This document shows positions 26,872 through 35,422 of a DNA stretch of 56,831 nucleotides, piece after piece (position 1 is the first letter of the stretch; each line of letters opens with the position of its first letter). The position numbers and the translations under genes are program-made. Source of the DNA: an uncultured Candidatus Poseidoniales archaeon (GTDB lineage: Archaea; Thermoplasmatota; Poseidoniia; Poseidoniales; Poseidoniaceae); the NCBI GenBank assembly GCA_902605365.1, contig CACLCM010000009.1:1-56831 (forward strand), read 5' to 3'. The notes below the pieces were generated by a model. That model saw nothing but the letters and a program-made list of their open reading frames with translations, was not told the origin of the DNA and searched no databases.

Positions 26872-28022
26872 ATGCTCCCATAATTGACATCGATGAAAAT
26901 CTGAGACTACTAGGTACTGCTCATGTAGCAACTGCTTCGGTAGAAGCCGTGCGTGAAAACATTGCAACTTGGGGCCCAGACATTGTAGCTGTAGAACTTT
27001 GTAAGAGTCGACATTCAGCACTAACCCAAGACCGCCGACTAGACAAAGAAGGTCTGCTGAAGGTAATCAAGGAAGGAAAAGCACCGATGGTCCTATTGCA
27101 GTCACTACTGGCTGCGGAACAACGCAAGTTAGGAATCGATGAAGGTCAACAACCAGGTGCAGAACTACTTGCTGCTGTAACTGCTGCAGAAGATGCCGGT
27201 TTGGAAGTCTCATTGGTCGACAGAGATATCCAAACTACCCTAAGAAGAGCTTGGAATAAAATGGGATTCCGTGAAAAGTTTGGACTCATGTGGGCTCTCT
27301 TGGCAGAAGATGAGGATGAGGAAGAACTTGAACTCGAGAAGGTTTTGGAAGACAAAGATCTCTTGACATCTCTCATGGAAGAATTGAGAGAGGTCTCCCC
27401 GGGTGCTGGTGAAGTCTTGATTGATGAGAGAGACGAATTCATCGCTAGAAAGATTTCCGAAGTAAGAGGAGACGGGAAAGTTTTGGCTGTATTAGGTGCG
27501 GGGCACCTTGATGGCGTCTCTAAGTATCTATCAGATGGAATCACAAAAGATGATGAAAGAATTTCTGAACTCTCAATCGTACCAAAAGGCGGACGTGTTC
27601 TGAAAACGATATCGTTAGCGATTCCAGTAGTCCTCTTGGGACTACTCGGCTGGTTTGCTTACAATGGTGATTTAGCTTCGATTAAGGAGAATGGAATCTA
27701 TTGGTTTGCGGGTAACTTCATTGGAGCAGCATTATTCTGTATGCTTGCAGGAGGACACCCCATTGCAATATTAGTCGCAGCATTAGCATCACCGATTACA
27801 TCTCTTAATCCCGCTTTAGCAGCAGGTTGGTTTGCTGGTTATGCCCAAATGAAAGTTAAGGAGCCTACAGGAGAAGACCTGACTGAATTCCTCAAACTAG
27901 ACTCTGCCAAGTTATTCTGGACTAACAGGGCAGGTAGAATACTGTTGGTTACTGCACTTACAAACTTAGGTTCAATGGCTGGCGCATGGATATCCATGGC
28001 ACTGATAGCCGCCGGTCTTTGA
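26868..28022 (+). CDS. TraB/PrgY family membrane protein
   Basis: TraB-domain protein (384 residues) related to PrgY and the Tiki metalloprotease-like fold. The conserved GxxH motifs are visible: LLGTAHVA near the N terminus and GAGHLDGV near residue 210, with VAVELCKSRH supplying the conserved Glu and Arg. A strongly acidic DEDEEELELE patch lies mid-domain. The C-terminal third has about four membrane segments (ISLAIPVVLLGLLGWFA, GNFIGAALFCMLAGG, ILVAALASPITSLNP, LVTALTNLGSMAGAW). The N-terminal domain is probably cytosolic. Role in archaea unknown. Last gene of the folP operon, convergent with lemA 3 bases on. Confidence 0.88.
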   Translation: MNAPIIDIDENLRLLGTAHVATASVEAVRENIATWGPDIVAVELCKSRHSALTQDRRLDKEGLLKVIKEGKAPMVLLQSLLAAEQRKLGIDEGQQPGAELLAAVTAAEDAGLEVSLVDRDIQTTLRRAWNKMGFREKFGLMWALLAEDEDEEELELEKVLEDKDLLTSLMEELREVSPGAGEVLIDERDEFIARKISEVRGDGKVLAVLGAGHLDGVSKYLSDGITKDDERISELSIVPKGGRVLKTISLAIPVVLLGLLGWFAYNGDLASIKENGIYWFAGNFIGAALFCMLAGGHPIAILVAALASPITSLNPALAAGWFAGYAQMKVKEPTGEDLTEFLKLDSAKLFWTNRAGRILLVTALTNLGSMAGAWISMALIAAGL

Positions 28023-28025
28023 TTA

Positions 28026-28601
28026 TCAGAACTCAACTACTGGAACTTCTCTCTGAGTAGGGTCTGTGACTTCGAATAGGTCACGACGCATTGCTTTCTT
28101 CATTCCAGCAACGATGCTTGTAGGAATCATCTGTATTGCTGCATTCCAGTTTGTTGCACTAGCGTTGTAGAATTCACGACGATCTGCTACTTGGTTTTCA
28201 ACCGAAACAATTTGTTTCTGGAGGGTAACGAAGGATGAATCAGCCTTCAATTCAGGATACTGTTCTGCAACCATATTTATTCTTGGCATTAGTCCTGCAA
28301 GTGCACCTTCTGCTGCACCAACTCCTCTGACATCTCCAGATGCAAGAGCTCCTGCAGCGGTTTGACGTGCCAAAGCAAATTGCTCGAAAATCTCACGCTC
28401 ATGGGTAGCATATCCTTCGACTGTTCTAACCAAATTAGGCAACATATCGTATCGCTGCTTCAATAGTACATCGATATCAGACCAAGATTTGTTGACATTT
28501 TCTTCAAGACGGACTAATCGGTTCCATGTGCTGATGAACCATATTAGCAGAATTATTGCTACAATTCCCGCTATTACTCCAACTACGATACCTGCGCTCA
28601 T
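28026..28601 (-). CDS. lemA: LemA family membrane protein
   Basis: LemA-type protein: one N-terminal transmembrane helix (GIVVGVIAGIVAIILLIWFI) followed by a long helical hairpin domain with family phrases RLEENVNKSWSDIDVLLKQR and DMLPNLVRTVEGYA, then FVTLQKQIVSVENQVADRR and FYNASATNWNAAIQ. The start is set at ATG 28601, which puts the membrane helix right at the N terminus; an upstream in-frame start adds 21 residues. 191 residues. The function of LemA proteins is not settled; a membrane or envelope role is assumed. Confidence 0.9.
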   Translation of the reverse strand: MSAGIVVGVIAGIVAIILLIWFISTWNRLVRLEENVNKSWSDIDVLLKQRYDMLPNLVRTVEGYATHEREIFEQFALARQTAAGALASGDVRGVGAAEGALAGLMPRINMVAEQYPELKADSSFVTLQKQIVSVENQVADRREFYNASATNWNAAIQMIPTSIVAGMKKAMRRDLFEVTDPTQREVPVVEF

Positions 28602-28685
28602 AAACTGCCCAACAGTAACAGTCACTTCAATTATTCCATAACAAGTTGTGCGAGGTTTCATCAATAGGATTGTTGAGGACTGAAT

Positions 28686-30128
28686 ATGCGCACCGGTGTA
28701 TTATTCACACTTCTAATTCTCTCAACCCAAGCATTAGCCGGTTGCTTTGGAGAAGATGATGTTAAACCAGAGGTTGTTGTTGAAACTCCTCTCGATGGTC
28801 TATTCAGCACCACTAGTTGGTACCATTACCCTGGCGCAGTAAATGCATCTAATGATTCGATTGGTTATGACAACCTAACTGGTAATTCGACACCTTATCC
28901 GGTAGTTGGAACGTACTATGGAATTGGAGATACCACATTTGAGCCAACGATTGGAGTCACGTCAACTGGAGGAATACATTACGCATCTTTCGGCGGAGCA
29001 GGTACAGGAAGCATGGTCTATACATCATTGGACCAAGGACAAACTTGGACTAATATGGGTCCGTTCAATCCAGTATTACCAGATGTCGGTCAAGTTCCTT
29101 CATCGAACGATCCCTACATCTATGTCGACAAGTGGACTGACCGTATTGTCAAATTCGATATGCATGCACTGACTGCAATGTTTGTAGAATATTCTGATGA
29201 CGATGGGCAAACATGGTCCATTCCGTTTACCGCTGAAGGATACTATACACCACAAGACCACCAATCGATTGCATCTATGCCTGATATAGATGGAGCTGCA
29301 ACTTACGATACAATCTTTGTATTCTGTATTAACACTGGGAGTTCTGCGCTAGGACCTCAATGTTCCCGTTCTTTGAATGGTGGATTGACATGGGATATTC
29401 AGCGACCAGGATATCCAATAGGCACCCCGCAGTGCTCTGGACTTCACGGACACTTGGCTGGTTCCAATGATGGAGCAATATATCGCGGTAATCCCTCTTG
29501 TGATGGACCTGCAGTATACCGCAGCGTAGATGGAGGATACACATGGAGCGAGCACACGATAACTACAGAGGTCCCTATGCAACAAGGCTGGCATAGTCAC
29601 GAAGTAGCAGTAGGAGCTGACGAGGCTGGGAACTTATTCGCATCATGGATTAGTATTGACGATATGCCATGGATGGCATACTCTCGTGACCAAGGAGACA
29701 CATGGTCAGAACCAATGATGGTTGCCCCACCAGGCGTCAACGAAACTGGATTCCCAACTATTTTTGCAGGGGAAGAAGGCCGTGTCGTTGTCGGATACAT
29801 TGGAGAAGGAGATGACAATGGTGGATGGTCAGGCTACATGTCGATTATGACTGATGCATTTGCTGAAAATCCGCTCATTACAACAGTTGCAGTGAATTCA
29901 CCTGATGACCCACTAGACATTACAGATGATTGTGGGAATGTACGTTGTGGAGGCTTTGGAGATTTTATCGACGTGGAATTAGATGATGAGGGCAGACCAT
30001 GGATTGCTTTAGCTCACAATACTAACGGCGAATTAGGAATTGTAGGCACATACATCACTGGCCCCGCATTATATGGAGAGTTGAGACTGCTGCCAGAGAT
30101 TATGCCCGGTGGGCCTTCAACGCTCTAA
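28686..30128 (+). CDS. Asp-box beta-propeller lipoprotein (sialidase-like fold)
   Basis: Surface lipoprotein: a short hydrophobic signal ends in the lipobox LAGC (Cys about residue 19). The mature part has at least five Asp-box (BNR) repeats of the type SxDxGxTW: SLDQGQTWTNM, SDDDGQTWSIP, SLNGGLTWDIQ, SVDGGYTWSEH and SRDQGDTWSEP, which mark the blade turns of a six-bladed sialidase-like propeller. A sialidase activity cannot be claimed, since the arginine triad and the catalytic Tyr/Glu were not identified. 480 residues. It probably binds or cleaves extracellular glycans. Monocistronic by spacing. Confidence 0.82.
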   Translation: MRTGVLFTLLILSTQALAGCFGEDDVKPEVVVETPLDGLFSTTSWYHYPGAVNASNDSIGYDNLTGNSTPYPVVGTYYGIGDTTFEPTIGVTSTGGIHYASFGGAGTGSMVYTSLDQGQTWTNMGPFNPVLPDVGQVPSSNDPYIYVDKWTDRIVKFDMHALTAMFVEYSDDDGQTWSIPFTAEGYYTPQDHQSIASMPDIDGAATYDTIFVFCINTGSSALGPQCSRSLNGGLTWDIQRPGYPIGTPQCSGLHGHLAGSNDGAIYRGNPSCDGPAVYRSVDGGYTWSEHTITTEVPMQQGWHSHEVAVGADEAGNLFASWISIDDMPWMAYSRDQGDTWSEPMMVAPPGVNETGFPTIFAGEEGRVVVGYIGEGDDNGGWSGYMSIMTDAFAENPLITTVAVNSPDDPLDITDDCGNVRCGGFGDFIDVELDDEGRPWIALAHNTNGELGIVGTYITGPALYGELRLLPEIMPGGPSTL

Positions 30129-30192
30129 AACCGTATAATTCCGGAATGAATATTATAAGTTAAAGGATAATTCCCTGACTTAGTGAAGAAGT

Positions 30193-30393
30193 ATGCTCCC
30201 TGACATCTTAGAAATAATTCTAGCAGCATTTGTGATATTAGGAGAGAGTATTAACGAATTCCTCTCATTAGCCCCTGGAGAAGCATTGGTACTATTTTGG
30301 CTAATCATTTTCGGCATCTTGTTTTTACCATTTTATGTGCTTACTGGAATATGGCAATTGGTAACTGAGATTCTTAATCAGATACCTCTTTGA
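30193..30393 (+). CDS. Small two-helix membrane protein
   Basis: A 66-residue ORF with two hydrophobic segments (ILEIILAAFVILG and ALVLFWLIIFGILFLPFYVL), so a small integral membrane protein. No ribosome-binding site is clear. A GATTCAGAATTAAGC-type AT-rich stretch follows before the SDR gene. It belongs to no family I recognise; it is included because the frame is intact and lies in an otherwise empty gap between two real genes on the same strand. Could be a chance ORF. Confidence 0.5.
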   Translation: MLPDILEIILAAFVILGESINEFLSLAPGEALVLFWLIIFGILFLPFYVLTGIWQLVTEILNQIPL

Positions 30394-30450
30394 CTAATTT
30401 CCATTTTTGGTATCCTCAATAATTATGTGATTCAGAATTAAGCACAATAC

Positions 30451-31119
30451 ATGAAGACTGCTCTAGTTACCGGCGCTAACCGAGGAATCGGCCTAGAATT
30501 GACTGCTCAATTACTTGAAGCAGGTTACAATGTTCATGCAACATATCGTTCTAGTAAAGGCGGATTGGATGGTTTTGAAAATTCAGAAATTAGTACTCAC
30601 AAAATGGATGTTCGAAATGAAAATGAAATTTCAAACGTGATCCAGTCCATTGAATCTCTTGACCTTTTGATTAACAATGCAGGTGTAGCAGATGGACGCT
30701 GGCAATCGATTTCAGAAATTGATATGGAACACGCATTAGAGGTTCTCAACATCAATGCTGTTTCGCCCGTTTTGGTAACACAGCAGGCACTTCCCAAATT
30801 GACTAGTGGTTCAAAAGTAGTAATGATGAGTAGTTTGATGGGTTCGATTAGCGATTGTCGTAGCGGTCGCTCATACGCTTACAGGGCATCAAAAACAGCA
30901 CTCAACATGTTTTCTATGGCGATGAAAAACGAACTTGATGATGCGGGAATATCTCTGATGATAATGCATCCAGGATGGGTGGAGACCGACATGGGTGGTC
31001 CAAATGCTCCTCTTTCAACGAAAGAAAGTGTCAACGGAATTATGCAAAGAATCGAAGAGCAAAACATGTCACTAAGCGGCCGTTATGTTGAATTTGATGG
31101 TTCACCTATCGAATGGTGA
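30451..31119 (+). CDS. Short-chain dehydrogenase/reductase
   Basis: Classical SDR of 222 residues. Cofactor-binding TGANRGIG is at residues 8-15, NNAG at about 74-77, and the catalytic Ser (MMSSLMGSIS) with the YAYRASK Tyr-x3-Lys pair near 140-150. The C-terminal MHPGWVETDMGG is the usual PG motif. It resembles the CsgA/carbonyl-reductase-like subgroup, which lacks the C-terminal substrate lid of longer SDRs. Arg residues after the first strand (ATYRSS) suggest NADP preference. Substrate unknown; the neighbours give no pathway hint. Confidence 0.9.
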   Translation: MKTALVTGANRGIGLELTAQLLEAGYNVHATYRSSKGGLDGFENSEISTHKMDVRNENEISNVIQSIESLDLLINNAGVADGRWQSISEIDMEHALEVLNINAVSPVLVTQQALPKLTSGSKVVMMSSLMGSISDCRSGRSYAYRASKTALNMFSMAMKNELDDAGISLMIMHPGWVETDMGGPNAPLSTKESVNGIMQRIEEQNMSLSGRYVEFDGSPIEW

Positions 31120-31131
31120 AATGGTATAATC

Positions 31132-31641
31132 TCAAGAAAACCAAGGGTGCCTTCCGAAGTGGTTTCGGGGAACTGGTTCATCGTTAGTTGAATAATATCG
31201 AAATCCGGACAGCACGGATTCAAGATAATTACGTAATCTTGGTTGGACCCAAAGAATGTGAGGAAGGAAGGCTAGAGGTTTTGGTAACTTAGCAAGGATG
31301 AACGGATATACGGTAATCGAGAGAATCGATTTTGAAGAGCTTACAGATTCTATTTCCCAAACCACATAAGATTGAGCACCATTTTCTTCACCTATCAATA
31401 AACTATAGCCACTTCCTTCTGACCAATTATTGAAATTACGTAAATAAGTGCGACCATTTAGATAAACAAGTTTGTCTGAATGTCCATCAGCATCCCATTG
31501 CAGCACATCGTTTTTATCGCAGAATGGATGGCAATTATCCAGATTACTTGGAGCGCTAATCAAAGTCCATAGTTCATCCGAGGCAATATCAAATTCTTTG
31601 GACGAGGAGACCTTTAGCCGACGTAAATACCTCTTCTCCAT
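31132..31641 (-). CDS. SRPBCC/polyketide-cyclase-like protein
   Basis: A probable START/SRPBCC-fold protein, judged from the N-terminal pattern DELWTLISAPSNLDNCHPFC (helix after first strand, typical 'W..i.dp..l..w.p' phrase), the antiparallel strands LVYLNGRTYLRNFNNW, YVVWEIESV and ILSITVYPF, and the final long helix LRNYLESVLSGFRYYS. ATG 31641 gives 169 residues; an upstream frame would cross the start region of the divergent esterase gene. These proteins bind lipids or other hydrophobic ligands. Assignment is by fold pattern only. Confidence 0.6.
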   Translation of the reverse strand: MEKRYLRRLKVSSSKEFDIASDELWTLISAPSNLDNCHPFCDKNDVLQWDADGHSDKLVYLNGRTYLRNFNNWSEGSGYSLLIGEENGAQSYVVWEIESVSSSKSILSITVYPFILAKLPKPLAFLPHILWVQPRLRNYLESVLSGFRYYSTNDEPVPRNHFGRHPWFS

Positions 31642-31731
31642 GCTACATTCAGTACATGTTACATATGTATGCGTGTCTATTATTGGATTGCAAGAAAATA
31701 CCAATCAAGCAATACATTGACAATAAATGCC

Positions 31732-34602
31732 ATGTTCACCAGAATGATGAGGGCAACAATCTCGGTATTTTTCATTACCACCTTGATTGTGATGTGTAGT
31801 TGGCAGTACACATTATTAGAAAACCCAATCTTGGATGAGCAACAATCCGAACATTCGATTTCAGTAGTTATGAATGATGTTTTAGAGGCGGAAAATTATA
31901 CTCTTGTATACCAGCTAGATATTCCCGATATTGTAAACCACAACAATGACGGAATGTATTATGCAATTGATAATAGTTCACAAATAAATTTCAGTTTCGA
32001 CAGAGTTGCATATCATTTAGAACTACAAAAAAATGGTGAAGACAGATTCTATGTTTACGTTTCATTCCCAACTCTTACAACTTCTGTAACCGAAATCGGT
32101 GTCCCCAATTACGGTTCAGGGATTATCTATCAACAATTGATAGAAGACTTACACATTTCTTCAAACCACCCAGATTTATCTTCAATCTCTTCAAGCGATT
32201 CAGGTGCGATTGAGTTTTGGCCAAGCAATTATGTAACCAATAATCAGATTGGAGTGCCAGGCGCTGACTCACAAACATACGATTTTGGAGATGGCAAAGA
32301 CTCTGGTGCCGGATACGGTAGTATGCAAATTCACGATTACAATTCTGGACAGACATTGTTCGCATACAATGCGTGGGGTTCTGGAGTTGATGCTAACGAT
32401 TTGGGAATTGGAAATAACCCCGATACAAGTGGAAATCCAGATTGGACGTTTACAAGCAATTCAGAACAATACGATTTGAAATCTATGCGTGTTATGGTTA
32501 GAGAAGGGCCATTTCCCTCAGACCTACTAGTTACAGTAAATTCCCCACAGACTCACCAAATAATCCAAAGACAACCCAACAACATGGCTCAAGTACCGAT
32601 TTCAGGTCATATCGATTATGACTATGATTTAGTTAAAGCTAGGATGATTGAGATCGATTCTAATGGTACAAACATTAGCACTCCAAGTGAATGGTATACT
32701 ATTCATTCTACCTTCAAACCAGGAGGGGCGTTTTTCAAGAATGTTGATGTCAATGCTGGTTGGTACAATATGGAATTGGAAATTTCGAATCAGGGAGTTT
32801 TGATTGAAACAATCACTGTCGATTCCTTTGGAGTTGGTGAAGTATTCATTATTGCAGGGCAATCCAACTCAGCTAACTCAGGCAATGTTACTCTCACACC
32901 CAATGATGCAAGAGTTAGCACATGGGGCAGTGAAGGCTGGCGGTTTGCCACAGACCCATTACCAATCGCAACAGGTAGTGGAGGTAGCCCGTGGCCAGCG
33001 CTAGGTGACAATTTGGCACAACGATACGATGTCCCAATTGGAATGATATCTGTAGGATGGGGTGGAACAAAGGTAGAGCAATGGTTACCAGATGATACTT
33101 CCAGCAATCCCCTGTTCTCCAGAATTCAAATGGCCTTAGATGAAGTAGGATATCTTGGAGCACGTGCTATACTTTGGCATCAAGGCGAGAGTGATTTAGC
33201 AAGTGGCACTACCACTGAAGATTATGCATCAATGCTTAATGAAGTGATAATGGGTAGTCGAATATATGCAAATTGGGATATTCCTTGGGCTGTTGCTAGA
33301 GCATCATACCTTCCCGGATTCAGCGCAGAAAGTTTAGCAGAAATTGTTGATGCTCAACAAGCGGTTATCGATAATGACTCACTCACTTACCTTGGTCCCG
33401 ACACAGACAATCTGATAGGAGATTATTGGAGGTATGACACGGTTCACTTTAACGGTGAAGGATTAGTAGAGCATGCTAGATTGTGGGATATTTCAATCTC
33501 AGTTATGATGGAGGATTTGCTTGGATGGGATGATGATGGAGACGGGGTTACAAATGACCTTGACGAATGTGATGACACCCCTGTAGGTGAAGCAACTTAC
33601 ACTGATGGCTGTAGCGATAGCCAGAGAGATAGTGATAATGATGGCGTAAGTGATGATATTGACTTGTGTCCTGGATTTGATGATAGCCTAGATGTCGACG
33701 TGGATGGAATCCCTGATGATTGTGATTCCCTGATTGATAATGATCAAGACGGAGTTGCAAATGATGTTGATGAATGTGAAGGATTTGATGACAATATCGA
33801 TTTAGATTCAGATTCAATACCTGACGACTGTGATTCAATAATTGACAGTGACCAAGATGGAGTTGCTGACAGCCAGGATAAATGTGAAGGATATGATGAT
33901 TCAATCGATTCTGATTTAGATGGTATTCCTGATGACTGCGACACATTACTGGATAGTGATGGAGATGGAGTAATCGATTCTGAAGATTTATGCGAAGGCC
34001 ATGATGATTCCATTGATTTTGATTTAGATGGAATTCCGTATGGTTGTGATTTGATTATCGACAGTGATAGTGATGGAGTTGCTGATAGCTTGGACAAATG
34101 TGTTGGGTTTGATGATTCCATAGACAACGATAGTGACAGTATTCCTGACGGCTGCGATTCGTTGGTAGACTCAGATTTTGATGGAGTAATCGATTCTGAA
34201 GATTTGTGTGATGGACATGATGACCTACAAGATTTAGATTCAGATTCAATACCAGATGGTTGCGATGATTCAGTTGAGAAAGATGCTACCAGTAAAGACC
34301 AATCAAGTTCAGATATATCTGCGATAACTTCAGCGATTGGTGGAGGATTGTTACTGATCCTAGTAGCGATTTTAGTATCCATGCTGATGCGTAAAGGGGA
34401 AGAAAAGCCAGAACAAAAGCAATTGGAAGATGAAGTGCTTTTAGAGATGGCTCAAAAACCTGAATTATTGCCTATCGATGACGGCCCTGACCCCTCTCTA
34501 ATTGGAGACATAAAGGATGGTTTCGAATGGATTGAACACCCTAGTGGCAGTGATGTTTGGTACTTCAAAGACAAAGAGACCTTACAGTGGAAAAAACACT
34601 GA
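31732..34602 (+). CDS. Surface SASA-type acetylesterase with TSP3 repeats and C-terminal membrane anchor
   Basis: Large exported protein (956 residues from ATG 31732; an in-frame ATG at 31669 precedes the hydrophobic export signal by 21 residues and is less likely). Order: N-terminal signal/anchor (ISVFFITTLIVMCSW), a beta-rich region, a GDSL/SASA-type esterase domain with GQSN (nucleophile Ser378), WHQGESD (484-488) and DTVH (D569, H572), then 13 calcium-binding thrombospondin type 3 units (about 600-845), a transmembrane helix (865-885) and a 70-residue cytoplasmic tail ending in a WYFKD-type segment. The likely role is removing acetyl groups from extracellular polysaccharide or sialic-acid-like sugars. 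Divergent from the SRPBCC gene across 90 bases. Confidence 0.85.
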   Translation: MFTRMMRATISVFFITTLIVMCSWQYTLLENPILDEQQSEHSISVVMNDVLEAENYTLVYQLDIPDIVNHNNDGMYYAIDNSSQINFSFDRVAYHLELQKNGEDRFYVYVSFPTLTTSVTEIGVPNYGSGIIYQQLIEDLHISSNHPDLSSISSSDSGAIEFWPSNYVTNNQIGVPGADSQTYDFGDGKDSGAGYGSMQIHDYNSGQTLFAYNAWGSGVDANDLGIGNNPDTSGNPDWTFTSNSEQYDLKSMRVMVREGPFPSDLLVTVNSPQTHQIIQRQPNNMAQVPISGHIDYDYDLVKARMIEIDSNGTNISTPSEWYTIHSTFKPGGAFFKNVDVNAGWYNMELEISNQGVLIETITVDSFGVGEVFIIAGQSNSANSGNVTLTPNDARVSTWGSEGWRFATDPLPIATGSGGSPWPALGDNLAQRYDVPIGMISVGWGGTKVEQWLPDDTSSNPLFSRIQMALDEVGYLGARAILWHQGESDLASGTTTEDYASMLNEVIMGSRIYANWDIPWAVARASYLPGFSAESLAEIVDAQQAVIDNDSLTYLGPDTDNLIGDYWRYDTVHFNGEGLVEHARLWDISISVMMEDLLGWDDDGDGVTNDLDECDDTPVGEATYTDGCSDSQRDSDNDGVSDDIDLCPGFDDSLDVDVDGIPDDCDSLIDNDQDGVANDVDECEGFDDNIDLDSDSIPDDCDSIIDSDQDGVADSQDKCEGYDDSIDSDLDGIPDDCDTLLDSDGDGVIDSEDLCEGHDDSIDFDLDGIPYGCDLIIDSDSDGVADSLDKCVGFDDSIDNDSDSIPDGCDSLVDSDFDGVIDSEDLCDGHDDLQDLDSDSIPDGCDDSVEKDATSKDQSSSDISAITSAIGGGLLLILVAILVSMLMRKGEEKPEQKQLEDEVLLEMAQKPELLPIDDGPDPSLIGDIKDGFEWIEHPSGSDVWYFKDKETLQWKKH
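33529..34266 (+). repeat. In-gene tandem repeat encoding thrombospondin type 3 units
   Basis: Thirteen imperfect aspartate-rich units alternate between a long form like DSDQDGVADSQDKC and a short form like DSDLDGIPDDCD. At the DNA level this gives recurring GATTCTGAT, GATGGAGT and GATGATTC blocks, so the region is prone to slippage and to misassembly. The same composition opens long spurious frames on the opposite strand. The encoded Asp clusters and paired cysteines are the classic calcium-wrapped stalk of TSP3 proteins. Confidence 0.88.
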
Positions 34603-34620
34603 AACCGCAGCCTGTTGCAG

Positions 34621-34716
34621 AATCAAAGGGTAGCGTCTGACAAGACCCACTGCAAGCCCTTTGATTTGCCGATACCCTAGCAATGGGTATTCGGATATAC
34701 CCTCTGAACCCATCCG
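34621..34716. repeat. Three consecutive stem-loops after the esterase gene
   Basis: Directly after the esterase stop, a perfect 10-base inverted repeat AATCAAAGGG (34621-34630) / CCCTTTGATT (34657-34666) encloses a smaller GTCT-GACA-AGAC hairpin. It is followed by CCGATACCC (34669-34677) with GGGTATTCGG (34685-34694) and by CGGAT (34692-34696) with ATCCG (34712-34716). The first may serve as a terminator for the esterase, though no T-run follows. The other two look like members of the repeat family spread through 34600-36200. Confidence 0.6.
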
Positions 34717-34768
34717 AAAGCGATTATGCTGGGGAATGGTTTAATTTCACACAGGTTAAGGGCAGACC

Positions 34769-35296
34769 ATGCGAAATGACCAAATTTTTGTGTTGCTGCT
34801 TGTTGTTTTATTGCCCCTTTCTGGATGTTTTGATGGTGCTGTGGGAGATGCTGAAGGTGCTGATGATGAATCTAGTACTACAGTTGTGAATAACTATTAC
34901 AATAACACAACATATATCGAAAATCAGCAAGATATGAAAATTACATCAGGAATGTTTGGTTCTTGCAGTTCATGGACCAACTCAACCACTGATGGCGTTA
35001 CCACCTCAAACTGTAATCAGTGGGATCGCCCTGCGACAGGGACATATGAATTTGTGGACTTGCCTGAAAATTCAACCATTGAAATCAAGGGTCTATCATC
35101 AGCAGTAGGCCCATTGAATTATTTTATGATAATCTGTGATTCTGGCTTTACCTCAGGGCCTTTGTACTTGGGAGGGCAATATACCATGGGAGTAATCGCC
35201 ACAGATGGAGGTAATTGTTCCTTAGTAAATTCGGGTCAAACTTACCTCGGCTATTGGTCAATTGCTTACAACATAATACCCATTTCAATAGTCTAG
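34769..35296 (+). CDS. Small secreted lipoprotein of unknown function
   Basis: Signal peptide with lipobox LSGC (Cys at about residue 20), then an acidic linker, an Asn/Tyr-rich stretch (VVNNYYNNTTYIEN) and a beta-rich domain of about 110 residues with several cysteines (CSSW, NCNQW, ICDSG, GGNCS) that could form disulfides outside the cell. No catalytic motif. 175 residues. The AGGTTAAGGGCAGACC sequence before the ATG offers a weak ribosome-binding site. Cell-surface location is well supported; the role is unknown. A GC palindrome follows the stop immediately. Confidence 0.75.
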   Translation: MRNDQIFVLLLVVLLPLSGCFDGAVGDAEGADDESSTTVVNNYYNNTTYIENQQDMKITSGMFGSCSSWTNSTTDGVTTSNCNQWDRPATGTYEFVDLPENSTIEIKGLSSAVGPLNYFMIICDSGFTSGPLYLGGQYTMGVIATDGGNCSLVNSGQTYLGYWSIAYNIIPISIV

Positions 35297-35379
35297 AGCA
35301 AAGGGGCCCCCTTTGCTTACCCATCCAAGCAGAGGGTACCCATTGCAGAACCATCCATACTAAGGGGCCCCGTTAGTAT
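35297..35379. repeat. Two GGGGCCCC-centred palindromes
   Basis: AGCAAAGGGG-C-CCCCTTTGCT (35297-35317) begins right after the lipoprotein stop codon, and ATACTAA-GGGGCCCC-GTTAGTAT (35357-35379, nearly symmetric) lies 40 bases on. Between them GGGTACCCATTGC repeats, in inverse orientation, the GCAATGGGTA found at 34680-34689. The first could fold as an RNA terminator stem; the second is in a gene-free stretch. They belong to the palindrome cluster described in the findings. Confidence 0.65.
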
Positions 35380-35422
35380 TCTAATTTTGACTGTGCAATA
35401 GACAACCAAAAAATGAAAGTAA

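Noticed and set aside
33529-34266. Possible CRISPR array from the repetitive DNA
   Set aside because: Repeats are variable, in frame and protein-coding; there is no constant direct repeat with unique spacers, and no cas gene anywhere in the window.
33548-34382. Two long open frames on the reverse strand (33548-33946 and 33744-34382)
   Set aside because: They are exact shadows of the Asp-rich TSP3 repeats; their Ser/Pro/His-rich low-complexity translations come from reading GAT-rich repeats backwards.
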